A stretch of DNA of 64,000 nucleotides, taken from contig CM016926.1 of NCBI GenBank assembly GCA_006247105.1, forward strand, positions 1,116,001 to 1,180,000, given 5' to 3'. This stretch comes from Giardia muris. Its lineage: Eukaryota; Fornicata; Diplomonadida; Hexamitidae. The notes under the pieces were generated by a model that searched no databases, was not told where the DNA came from, and saw nothing but the letters and a program-made list of their open reading frames with translations. This document shows, in pieces, positions 45,068 to 54,137 of the stretch. Numbering within the stretch: position 1 is the stretch's first letter; each line of letters opens with the position of its first letter. The translations under genes were made by a program, and so were the position numbers.

Positions 45068-48000
45068 AATATGTAATCGGTAGGTGAACGAGCATGTTTT
45101 AATGCCTGCACTTGCTCTGGATTCAGAACGATCGAGATGGTCTCGAACTTGTCTCCGAAGATACGCCAGAACCATCGGATGAACTTCCTACATGTCTTTC
45201 GGATACGTTCATGCTTACTTTCAACCATCCTTGCAGTAAACATCAGAGCATCCACATAATGGTCAGGAACATGCTGATCGTTACGAGCCAGAACCCCAGT
45301 AAGACACGTGACACAAACAAGTCGTTGATGAATCGCACTCCGTTGCTTCGCAAGAGTTATGACTCGATCAAGAAAGTACTTTTGGGACTGTGCCGGGTAG
45401 ACGCGTATAAAGGCACTAAAGAGCGCCCCAATGGCTGACACCAGTTCTGCATGGGTTACCGTCATTCCCAACCCAAAGATGTAATCTTCAAGAACCATCA
45501 TATGAATTCGATCTCCTCGAGTTACTGGATGAATGGTCCCATCGGGATTAACAGAAGGTACTGGTAACTTCAATGCCGCAAGCCCAATCATCCTACGTAC
45601 AAGCTCATAGATACATGCAGACGCACGCCAAAACTGAGCATGCTCTATAAGAAGGGGTGGAAGACGATGGCCAAGTAACGTCTCTAGAAGCTCAATGTCC
45701 ATATGGACGTTAGCACACATCAATAGAAGCCCCGATGCGAAGTTCCTAGTGTCTTGTAATTCCTCATAGTTCTGCATACGCACAAGCACAGGTAGGAGGT
45801 GTTCGGCCACGAGACACATCACCTCTTGACAATACCCAGATGTGTACATCATGGCAAAAGCCTGGATTAGCGTCGACAGGACGTTAAGGTCCTCCTTCGC
45901 AGCAGCCTTGTCATCTCTCTTCTTAATCCAGCTCTCGAAGACTGTTTCAAGTGAGCTGATGAGTCCAACGATATGTGGGTGATAAGTAGATGCTTTAGTT
46001 TTGCTGCACATATCCTTCTCCACCGTGATCCCTAGAGCCCCACTCATCGCGGTCGCAAGCGTATCACGAGTCATTGACAAACGGCTGTACAAGTAATACT
46101 TCTGCACCATCTCCAGGAAGCGATGAGAAAGCTGAAGGAATAGAGCCCTATCAAGGGAGTTGAAGATGAGCAGGAAAAGCGTTATTACGAGGATGGTATT
46201 TGATTGCAAGGTCTCACTATCTGCATTCCGCTCGAACGCTCCCTCAAGGTGCGTAAGGAAGTGCTCTGTTGCCTCCCACATGATATCGACGTTTTGTTGA
46301 AGGACGAATATAGAGTAAATACTAACCCAGGCATCGAGCTGACATGGTTCCAGCTTCCGAGTGGCCGCAATAAGGGTCCGACTGAAAAGAGTGGCACACT
46401 CATGTCGTTGCGCTGCTGTACAGCGCCCATACTTCAAACCTACAATAGCCGCGCTACAGATTCGCATCAAAACCGCGACGTTATCATGAACTAATGAATC
46501 TGAAGAGGTCACTTCCAGATAATGGCACGTCGACTCCAAAAGAAAGACTGACATCTCCCCACCAACAATACCGCAAAGAAACGTCAATGAAAAGGCGAGA
46601 GCATCCTCGAAGCTTTCCTCGGCCGTCTCATCGTCATCATCCTCACTCCCTTGTCCATTTGCTTGAATAAGGCGTTGAATGGCTATCCAAAGCTTCCTAT
46701 GCAGTTCTGGATCGGAAAGGGTCCTTCGAGTATCATCTAGAGTCGCCAAGGTCACCGTACTAGCCATAGCCAATTGCTTCTGCGTCTTCTCCCCTAAGGG
46801 CAATGTGAGGGCATGGCCAAAGAATAGATCCTTGAATTCGCAGAACCCATGGGTGAGGTCCGGGTCCTCATAGGAGGGACCACCATACGGCTTATAATGG
46901 CGCAGAATTGTCGCCATCGCCATCCACATCGCCCCAACGTCTGCTATGGTGTTCTCAACGATTGCCCGGAGTAGGTTCTCAATAATCCCCTGCGTTGTCG
47001 CGACGTTGAGGGTCATGATATATGCTCCAAAGGATAGGCACGAGACCAAGGCATGTATCCGACTCTTGTCAAAAGACAGGGTCGAGGTATGCATCTGAAT
47101 GACTCCTAGAGAGTTGATGTAGCTCTGGTACTCTGCAAGACGATCATTATTGATGCTGGTGATGGCTTCAGAACTTAATTGGATGCACGTCCGTCCTTCC
47201 TCGCGGATCAATTGGTTCTCCTTTGTCAATGCCGTATTCAACACGTCAATGTGATCAGAAACACCCCTTACGGAGCGTAACATGTTCAATGACCCTAAGC
47301 CTGAAGGCCCAGTGAAGGGATATATAGGATCCCACAGATCCGAAAGGCCCGAAATATCAAGGGCCATTTGTGTTGTCTCATCCATACGACAGGCATAAAG
47401 CCTTGCGGAAAGCACAATGAGGGAGGTGTATCGCGGAATGGACACTATGAAGTGCGAGATGATAGGCATGGTTGCAGTAACCTGCCGGGCAGCGTACAAG
47501 ACTCGAAGATGATATGCTTGGTCCGCTCGTGGCAGAACTCCATCGCTACGCTGACTCAAGCTTATCAATTTCTCGCACGATGAGAAAGCAGCACCCACGT
47601 AGACTCGAAAAATGTCCGCCTCGAGGGGAACAATATGCATGGTCTGCTCCAAATAGTATACGGCCATGTTTCTAATGCCCTCGTCGTAGAAGAGGGAGGC
47701 GGTGATGAAGACTTCGGCATATCCCATCACTAATCGTGAGAATGTATCACTATTGTCGGCTGGAGTAAACTCAAGATACGCGATGCGTGCCATACTCAAG
47801 CCGAACGCTTGCAAATTCTGCTCGCATACATACATCAATTCTGGATCTACGTGGAAGTAGGTCAATGAGTTGTAGCCTCGTGATGCGTTCTTTGCGATAC
47901 GGTTCGCCTTAGCCGTGTTGTGGCCGCCCCAGGTTGTGACGATGATAGATGCTGTCCGAAGGGCTTGCTGTGCAACACGTGGGTCCAGTTGTGCGCTAAA

Positions 48001-51000
48001 AAGAGACCGGAGATACTCAAGGAATTCCTCCATTACGGTATATGGAGAAAAGGCCCCTTCGTCAACGCATTCAGACTCAGGACAAGGAGGTACATTCTTG
48101 ATCTGCGGTTCAATTATGGGCCCATCCAGAGATGAAGAGAAATCGAACAGCGGCATCCTGTCCGGGTCAGAATGGGACTGTAGCAGCCGTTCCTGAATGG
48201 CAGTGCTTATCTCTTCTGGGCAGTTCTCTGTAAGAGGTAATGCCTTTTCATCACTCAGTAGCTCGAGGTTAGGGCCAAAGAGCTCCTCAACACGACTCTC
48301 GACCATCTGCTTACGAAGGAGGTGGAGCTCGTTTGTCTCTCCTTCGATGTCAACTCCTCGAAAGTACCAGAGCATGGGATTTGGGACTTGGTACTTGCAG
48401 GAAGCATTCTGGGTGTTTTCTAGCGTAAAGAGGGAGTCTTCTCCCAACCCGGCCTCGAAGAGTAAGCTGCGGAGCATTGGGAGTGACGGTCTATAGACGA
48501 CGACCCCTTTTGACGCTGCAGGCTCAGACTTGCACAGATGCTCCAAACCACTAACCAAGGAAGTGGTTTTCAGAAAGAATCGATATGTAAGCAAAATAAC
48601 ATACTTGTTACCAGCATGTTCGATGACATTTCGGAAACCGACTTGGACGAGACGATAAATGCGACGCGCCCACTCACGTCCCTCCTTGGTTATCTTCGAC
48701 CAACGGACCTTCCGACGGGGCCATATATGCAGCTTAACGTAACGAGGGTGAAGACTACTCGGAACAGTCGGGAACAGAGATGAAGGCCGAGCAAAAGAAC
48801 CACCCTGACGAACAGACCAATCACACGGATATGGAAGGGTTACACTGCGAATGGCTGCGCGAAGAACGTTGAGGAAAAGAGTGAAAACCTCAAGAGATGG
48901 GGAATCCGGCCCCCAGCTCGCAAGGTCCGTGAATAAGGGAGAAGTACTCGGGAGAAGGCTTTCAACAAGCTCCAAGAATAGGTCTCCGCGTTTGTGTGCA
49001 TAAACGCAATTGTCATGTCGGACAAGGGCTCGAAGGACCATAAGAGTCCAATCGAGCTTCGCCCGGTCGGTCTGGTATGAGTATATGGCGTGATGGTAGA
49101 GCTGATCGAGAATTTCTTGCCTTTGTAGTGCTTCTCGATCGACCTTATCCGTAGTTCCAGAAAGAAGACCTAGGACGACGCCGGAAAGGAAGGCATGGAC
49201 CTCCAGGCGTGCGGAGCTCAAGGAGGACGAGGAAATGAAGCCGAGTAGATGGGATAAGACAATGGCCTTTATCCTTGGAGCCTCAAGATTTCCAAGTAAC
49301 GAAGCCATCGAGACTTGTAAGACTGTGAGAGAGACAGGGCAGGGCTTCTTATGACTGAGCAGCAGGCCGTCCATATTAAAGATGAGAGTGTTCTCATCGA
49401 GAGCTTTGATCCAAGCCTCATGAGTAGCCGCGCTCTCGCTGACAAGCCCAATGAGGCGAACCACCTGCTCGATATACGAGTAGATGAGCTGGCTATACGC
49501 CGGATACGCCTCGAGGAAACGCTCTGGAAAGGGCATGGCACCCCAGAAGATGAGGAGGATGAATAGGACTTGTTGACAGGTATGGACCTCGACGACGTCC
49601 AAATACTTGAGCAAACTCTCGATGAGGCGGCACATGAAGTCCGGAGTAAAGGCTACCTCGGACTTGGTGAGAAGCGTCGCCCATGTATCTGAGGGAGGGT
49701 AATTGGGCTTTGGAGGCGTTGGGTTATGAGCCAGTAACTCAGGAGTTGGGTCTACATCGCCATAACAGAACTGACTATCCGGAATCATACTATGACAAAA
49801 TCCTATGAGAGAATAGAGCGTGGAGAGGATGATCGAGAGGAACATATTCCGCTTGGTTGGAGTGAGATCCGACGTCCCAAGCAGGTCGTTCAGGTACCAA
49901 ACTATGCGTGGGAGAACGGTCTCCGGAAAGAGGTTGGTAGTCACACTCACAACGACCCCAAACTTCGAGAAAACATCACCCCTTTGCACAAGATTCAGGC
50001 ATCGCGCTATGATGATCGTCCCCAACGGTCGGAAGGCCTCTATGGGAAGGACGGCGAGAAAGGGAAGAGCTCCATCTCTAATAGGACGTACCCGCCTGAA
50101 GTAACACCGACTCATATGGCTCTGCGAGCAAAGGGACGAGAGGACGTAAGTCATGTGCACCAGCAGCAACTGGTTCCCGAGAGGAATTCCTGAGGCTAGT
50201 ACATTAAAGTAGGTATAGAAGGCATTCCAATAACGCCCCGCCTCCGTCCGAAGTGGCTGATCCCAAACCAATTCAGTTCTGACAAGGGCCTTATCTCCAT
50301 TTGCAAGAGCCCAGAAGTTGGAATAGCGATCCTCACAAAGTAAAAGCCAGATGATGAGAGTACTGAACGTCAAAGCGAGTGAGGCACAAGCAGCCTCCTG
50401 GTCAAAGAGCTGATTGGCCCACTCGGGGGAGCGTAAACGTGTAGGATAACTTTCTTGCGGGTCAGCGAAATAAATATTGTCGCAGATCGCTGCTTGCTCA
50501 ATGGAATACCGCAAGCCTGAATATATTGTGTACCTCGAGAGGAGGATGTCTGTCGTGCGTGGCGAGAAACAGTGGAGGTCTGGTCGGAAGTGTAATATGC
50601 GTGCAATCGTCTCAAACACTAGAGCCTGTAGTTGGTCGTTACACCCAAGCTCGACGATATCTATGAGCTCCTCAAAGAGCGCCTGCATGAAGTCATGCGT
50701 TGCGACGAGAAGGGACACAGTCTGCGCTATCTGTTCTCGACTCGAATCGTCCACCTCGGAGAAAACAGAGGTAATGACGGGGACGTCCAATGCGACCTTA
50801 TCAATGGCTCGACTAAGTCTCGGTTGTGCATATTCTCCTTCTGGCTGAAGGACCATTCCGGATTGAACGAATTGCTGTCCTATGGGCCCAGCGACAGATC
50901 CCGGAAGGAACGAGCGGAGTAGCGTGACGTAGCGCGTCAAGCCATCAATGAGGCATAGGCCCTCACGTTCTTGGCGCAACGTTCGAATGAGCTCGGGCCA

Positions 51001-51525
51001 AGTCGCTGGGTCATAGTACTGCGAAAGGCTTACAAATACCGTAGTGAGGGATTCCACCAACTGGGCCATCCCGTTAGCACACTGGCTAAAGTAAAGCGTC
51101 GTCTCGACAAACAAATACTTTCTGACGAAGTCAAGGAGAGGATGCCAATCCAGGACGACTGGGAGGGCGGGGTAAGCGGCCCCAACCTCTGCAGCCACTT
51201 CAAGGTATTGCACTAGATCCTCTATCGGGGCGGATAGCTCAAGAGAACTATCAAGTGCAAGGCGCAAAAAGGTATCGAAGAGGACGAGCCGCTGGGAGAC
51301 GGTGAACCGGTATTGGAGGGTCTTGAACATCTGAAACCGCTCGACGAAAGTGCTGAGGGCCTTCGTGTCCTTCAAGGCCGCGGCGCGAACGACCAGGTTG
51401 ACAAACCCTGCGACCGTGACCCCGGACTCGAGGGGCAAGCGGGCCCGGTATGCCTCGGGCAGGAGAGACCACCCCGTGATCGGGGACGGTAAGGTTGCTT
51501 TGAAGAGGTGTGATGCCTCTATCAT
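45064..51525 (-). CDS. BLM10/PA200-like proteasome-activator HEAT protein, 2153 aa
   Basis: This very large all-helical protein of irregular HEAT repeats is about the size of yeast Blm10 (2143 aa). The C-terminal ~80 residues (VCVTCLTGVLARNDQHVPDHYVDALM..., ending in RKFIRWFWRIFGDKF followed by NPEQVQAL) match the layout of the BLM10/PA200 C-terminal domain, where HEAT helices precede a proteasome-docking tail. The tail here is TDYIF; a strict Hb-Y-x end is not present, so docking could differ. PA200/Blm10 caps 20S proteasomes. The frame extends upstream through GTG at 51681 over another open frame; the ATG at 51525 is the better start. The identification rests on length and the C-terminus, and another giant HEAT protein is possible. 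Confidence 0.5.
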   Translation of the reverse strand: MIEASHLFKATLPSPITGWSLLPEAYRARLPLESGVTVAGFVNLVVRAAALKDTKALSTFVERFQMFKTLQYRFTVSQRLVLFDTFLRLALDSSLELSAPIEDLVQYLEVAAEVGAAYPALPVVLDWHPLLDFVRKYLFVETTLYFSQCANGMAQLVESLTTVFVSLSQYYDPATWPELIRTLRQEREGLCLIDGLTRYVTLLRSFLPGSVAGPIGQQFVQSGMVLQPEGEYAQPRLSRAIDKVALDVPVITSVFSEVDDSSREQIAQTVSLLVATHDFMQALFEELIDIVELGCNDQLQALVFETIARILHFRPDLHCFSPRTTDILLSRYTIYSGLRYSIEQAAICDNIYFADPQESYPTRLRSPEWANQLFDQEAACASLALTFSTLIIWLLLCEDRYSNFWALANGDKALVRTELVWDQPLRTEAGRYWNAFYTYFNVLASGIPLGNQLLLVHMTYVLSSLCSQSHMSRCYFRRVRPIRDGALPFLAVLPIEAFRPLGTIIIARCLNLVQRGDVFSKFGVVVSVTTNLFPETVLPRIVWYLNDLLGTSDLTPTKRNMFLSIILSTLYSLIGFCHSMIPDSQFCYGDVDPTPELLAHNPTPPKPNYPPSDTWATLLTKSEVAFTPDFMCRLIESLLKYLDVVEVHTCQQVLFILLIFWGAMPFPERFLEAYPAYSQLIYSYIEQVVRLIGLVSESAATHEAWIKALDENTLIFNMDGLLLSHKKPCPVSLTVLQVSMASLLGNLEAPRIKAIVLSHLLGFISSSSLSSARLEVHAFLSGVVLGLLSGTTDKVDREALQRQEILDQLYHHAIYSYQTDRAKLDWTLMVLRALVRHDNCVYAHKRGDLFLELVESLLPSTSPLFTDLASWGPDSPSLEVFTLFLNVLRAAIRSVTLPYPCDWSVRQGGSFARPSSLFPTVPSSLHPRYVKLHIWPRRKVRWSKITKEGREWARRIYRLVQVGFRNVIEHAGNKYVILLTYRFFLKTTSLVSGLEHLCKSEPAASKGVVVYRPSLPMLRSLLFEAGLGEDSLFTLENTQNASCKYQVPNPMLWYFRGVDIEGETNELHLLRKQMVESRVEELFGPNLELLSDEKALPLTENCPEEISTAIQERLLQSHSDPDRMPLFDFSSSLDGPIIEPQIKNVPPCPESECVDEGAFSPYTVMEEFLEYLRSLFSAQLDPRVAQQALRTASIIVTTWGGHNTAKANRIAKNASRGYNSLTYFHVDPELMYVCEQNLQAFGLSMARIAYLEFTPADNSDTFSRLVMGYAEVFITASLFYDEGIRNMAVYYLEQTMHIVPLEADIFRVYVGAAFSSCEKLISLSQRSDGVLPRADQAYHLRVLYAARQVTATMPIISHFIVSIPRYTSLIVLSARLYACRMDETTQMALDISGLSDLWDPIYPFTGPSGLGSLNMLRSVRGVSDHIDVLNTALTKENQLIREEGRTCIQLSSEAITSINNDRLAEYQSYINSLGVIQMHTSTLSFDKSRIHALVSCLSFGAYIMTLNVATTQGIIENLLRAIVENTIADVGAMWMAMATILRHYKPYGGPSYEDPDLTHGFCEFKDLFFGHALTLPLGEKTQKQLAMASTVTLATLDDTRRTLSDPELHRKLWIAIQRLIQANGQGSEDDDDETAEESFEDALAFSLTFLCGIVGGEMSVFLLESTCHYLEVTSSDSLVHDNVAVLMRICSAAIVGLKYGRCTAAQRHECATLFSRTLIAATRKLEPCQLDAWVSIYSIFVLQQNVDIMWEATEHFLTHLEGAFERNADSETLQSNTILVITLFLLIFNSLDRALFLQLSHRFLEMVQKYYLYSRLSMTRDTLATAMSGALGITVEKDMCSKTKASTYHPHIVGLISSLETVFESWIKKRDDKAAAKEDLNVLSTLIQAFAMMYTSGYCQEVMCLVAEHLLPVLVRMQNYEELQDTRNFASGLLLMCANVHMDIELLETLLGHRLPPLLIEHAQFWRASACIYELVRRMIGLAALKLPVPSVNPDGTIHPVTRGDRIHMMVLEDYIFGLGMTVTHAELVSAIGALFSAFIRVYPAQSQKYFLDRVITLAKQRSAIHQRLVCVTCLTGVLARNDQHVPDHYVDALMFTARMVESKHERIRKTCRKFIRWFWRIFGDKFETISIVLNPEQVQALKHARSPTDYIF

Positions 51526-51536
51526 TATTGATTTCC
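51526..51536. promoter_or_regulatory. 11-bp interval between divergent start codons
   Basis: This interval lies between the PA200-like ATG (minus) and the ATG of a small plus-strand gene. It is AT-rich (TATTGATTTCC). Confidence 0.3.
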
Positions 51537-51812
51537 ATGCAAGGCGCTCGAAGCAACGGAAAAGGGACGAGGACTCGCACGCTCCAGCCCTGGCAGGAGC
51601 GGTATAGGCCTCCCGAGCTGAGCGTCGAGGTCGTTGACGGGGTTGCAACGTTCTCTGAGCACCCTGAGGCCATGGCCCCACAACAACAACCGGCTAGGTC
51701 CGGCCGGAGTCAAGAACATAAGGATCCTATCTATCGTCAACCCTCACAGGGGGCGAAGGGAGGGCTCTCAGGGAAGAAGGATGGCTTCACTGGGAAACGA
51801 AAAACTATCTGA
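51537..51812 (+). CDS. small basic protein, 91 aa
   Basis: An ATG-started frame fills most of the 296 bases between the PA200-like gene and the FAM135-like gene, which would otherwise be the longest empty stretch in this half of the window outside the ubiquitin region. The product is basic and rich in Gln, Arg, Gly and Ser, low in hydrophobics and probably disordered, with GAKGGLSGKKDGFTGKRKTI as its tail. It ends 9 bases before the next ATG, the spacing typical of real neighbours here. No homology is recognised, and the frame may be fortuitous. Confidence 0.4.
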   Translation: MQGARSNGKGTRTRTLQPWQERYRPPELSVEVVDGVATFSEHPEAMAPQQQPARSGRSQEHKDPIYRQPSQGAKGGLSGKKDGFTGKRKTI

Positions 51813-51821
51813 ATAAAAAGA

Positions 51822-54110
51822 ATGCCACCTTCGACCAAACCCGAGCTATGCGCGTACTCGCTTCAGCTGGCCATTGGGTCGATGTATTTCGGGTACAACG
51901 CCCCCCGAGGCTACTACATCCTCAGTATCTCCGTACGCGGGCATGAGAAGATCAAATACATAGCTCTTTCCTCGTCGAAGTCCTTCCTACGCTCGGGCCA
52001 GAAGAAGGACGACATCCTCAAGTACAAGGTCCGTAGCGTCCCGATGAGTGTCGAGCAGTCTTTCTACCGAAGCGAGCCCTTTTACATCCATCAAGGTGGA
52101 CAAGTCGTTCACTTCAACACGATTATCACGTTCACAGTTGGGGCGAAGAACCTCCAGGCTGTCACTGCCGGTCTCACATTCCGTCTGTACTATTGCGAGT
52201 TCCCGAAGGCATTGGGTGATCCCGCGACGGCTGAGGAGAAGAACTTTGGAATACTATACGAGCAAGCCCCCATCGACTTTGAGAAGGGCGACCCTTACGC
52301 CAAACGGCGTTGTTTCATCGACAACTTCTGCGTCCCATACGTCAGTTACCATACCGAGACCTTTGGTATGTCCGAAAACTTCAGTCTCAGCCTTGTCGTG
52401 GCAAACCTCTTGAGCACAGTGACCGCTACTCTTGATGAGATCACTGCTTGCGTCTCGATGTCCGATGGGTCGGACTTCGCACAAAGTGAGATGCTTACGA
52501 GTGATGACTGTGGTGAGTCCGTAGAGCTCATTGATCAACAAAAGGCTAAGAGATATAAGCCTCTGACGAAGTCCCGGATTGACATGGCCGAGGTCGTCCA
52601 AAGCTACAACAACCTGCACACGTTGCTATACGACGTCTGCGGTTGTACGCTTCATTGCCCCGCCGACTTCAAGGCCGATTCCGCGGCCATCACCCCAACA
52701 AACGTCGACTTCCTTTTCGAGGCCACGAAACACATCTCCATCCGGACTTCCCGCGACAAGTGGAGACTCTTCGTCAATAGATTCGACTGCGAGACTCTTG
52801 ACGCTGTGTTCAAGGTCCCCGACACTTACAACGAGAGCTACTACCAGGAGTCGGCGTATGAACAGCGGAAACTCATCGAGGCTTACTTTCGCCCAAAGTT
52901 CATGCTTGATAGTCAACCCACCGCGTCTTCCTCGCGCCCAGCAAGCGCTTGTAACCCGAGCCGACGAGTCTCTTGTGGCCGTCCAGCGAGTGCTCGCGTT
53001 GGATTTAATAGCGCATACGGTAATATCCCGCATAAGTCCAACATCGTTGTCTCGTCTGTCGAGTCTGCAAAGGGAGAGATCATTCGTGCGATCCTACGGA
53101 ATCGGCGATCGTGCCCATACTTACGTCCCGAGAGCTACGTGACAGAAAACCCTGTCGTTCACGTTCGTCAATATATGGCGACAACGACGGGTGGGAAATC
53201 CAACGATGACGAATCATCTGCTGCTGACTATGGCGAGGAACTCGTCCTCTCCGTAGTTGCTAAGAATACCCCTCTTCGCGAATCCGATCTTCGATTGTCC
53301 TCTGGACCTGCTACTCGCTCGGCACCAGCTCTCGAGAAGGCAACCACCTCAAAGAAGGTCGACCTCTACGTCTTCGTCCATGGACTTCAGGCGGAGTACT
53401 TTGATATGCTGAACCTCTGTGAGGCATTGCTCCAGCACCGTTCGGGTCGTGCGATCAAGATCCTCTGCAAGAGCCATACCGCCACTTCTGGAGGCCGGAT
53501 CCTTGACAACTGCCTCCTGGTGTATCGGGAGATATATGATCGCGTGGCCGAGGCGAATTTGACATTTGACGATATTGGGACAATCAACCTAGTGGGCCAT
53601 AGCTTAGGCGGACTCATTGCAACTCGCGTCGCTGCCATGTTCAATGCCGAACTAAAGATGAAACTTGGGATGCTCATTACGATCAATGCACCTCTTACAG
53701 GGACTTCTTTCAAGAGTAGCCTCGTCAATATGGTAGTTCCTTTTCTGGCGGCAAAGACCCCCGCGATTAAAGAGATGAAGAGCTGTGGTGCCGACGGGAT
53801 TGTCTACGACACCGCTAATCAATTCCCTCCGTTCGAACGGGTCTATCTGATCGGAACCTGTGGAGATGGTTTCGTACCTTTCCGCTGCGCAACTGGCATA
53901 GGTGTCACGGCAGAGCAGCGTCTCGTCTCCGGCTTTATCATGCGACGAATCAAGGCGCGAGTGGTGAAGCAAGCAATCGTCTGCTTTGAGGCACGCGATC
54001 TTAAGGTTGGAGGTGGACGACTGAGTAACCTTATAGGACAGACTGCGCACCTACGCCTTCTTGAGGATAAGGACGCGATCAGACTTGTCTTCGGTGCTCT
54101 TGATGTGTAG
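51822..54110 (+). CDS. FAM135-like protein with DUF676 alpha/beta-hydrolase domain, 762 aa
   Basis: The N-terminal ~135 residues are a beta-rich domain of the type preceding the lipase domain in FAM135 proteins. Residues ~514-720 form a DUF676 serine-hydrolase domain with FVHGLQAEYFDM (residues ~518-529, oxyanion loop with H520), the nucleophile elbow GHSLGG (Ser at 594) and GDGFVPFR (Asp at 682). A C-terminal His that could complete the triad is present in GQTAHLRLLED. The middle (~365-505) is Ser/Arg-rich linker. It may act as a lipase or esterase; the substrate is unknown. The AT-rich sequence GAATAAAAAGA before the ATG is a typical initiator. AGTGAA follows the stop by 7 bases. Confidence 0.7.
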   Translation: MPPSTKPELCAYSLQLAIGSMYFGYNAPRGYYILSISVRGHEKIKYIALSSSKSFLRSGQKKDDILKYKVRSVPMSVEQSFYRSEPFYIHQGGQVVHFNTIITFTVGAKNLQAVTAGLTFRLYYCEFPKALGDPATAEEKNFGILYEQAPIDFEKGDPYAKRRCFIDNFCVPYVSYHTETFGMSENFSLSLVVANLLSTVTATLDEITACVSMSDGSDFAQSEMLTSDDCGESVELIDQQKAKRYKPLTKSRIDMAEVVQSYNNLHTLLYDVCGCTLHCPADFKADSAAITPTNVDFLFEATKHISIRTSRDKWRLFVNRFDCETLDAVFKVPDTYNESYYQESAYEQRKLIEAYFRPKFMLDSQPTASSSRPASACNPSRRVSCGRPASARVGFNSAYGNIPHKSNIVVSSVESAKGEIIRAILRNRRSCPYLRPESYVTENPVVHVRQYMATTTGGKSNDDESSAADYGEELVLSVVAKNTPLRESDLRLSSGPATRSAPALEKATTSKKVDLYVFVHGLQAEYFDMLNLCEALLQHRSGRAIKILCKSHTATSGGRILDNCLLVYREIYDRVAEANLTFDDIGTINLVGHSLGGLIATRVAAMFNAELKMKLGMLITINAPLTGTSFKSSLVNMVVPFLAAKTPAIKEMKSCGADGIVYDTANQFPPFERVYLIGTCGDGFVPFRCATGIGVTAEQRLVSGFIMRRIKARVVKQAIVCFEARDLKVGGGRLSNLIGQTAHLRLLEDKDAIRLVFGALDV

Positions 54111-54117
54111 GATGGCA

Positions 54118-54123
54118 AGTGAA
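54118..54123 (+). terminator. putative poly(A) signal AGTGAA
   Basis: AGTGAA lies 7 bases after the TAG stop of the FAM135-like gene and 14 bases before the next ATG. Confidence 0.5.
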
Positions 54124-54137
54124 CTACGCCCCAAAAT

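Noticed and set aside
51526..51681. N-terminal extension of the PA200-like gene from GTG 51681
   Set aside because: It contains no ATG before 51525 and the residues are low-complexity Arg/Ala/Pro/Gln, typical of an antisense frame of the small basic gene.
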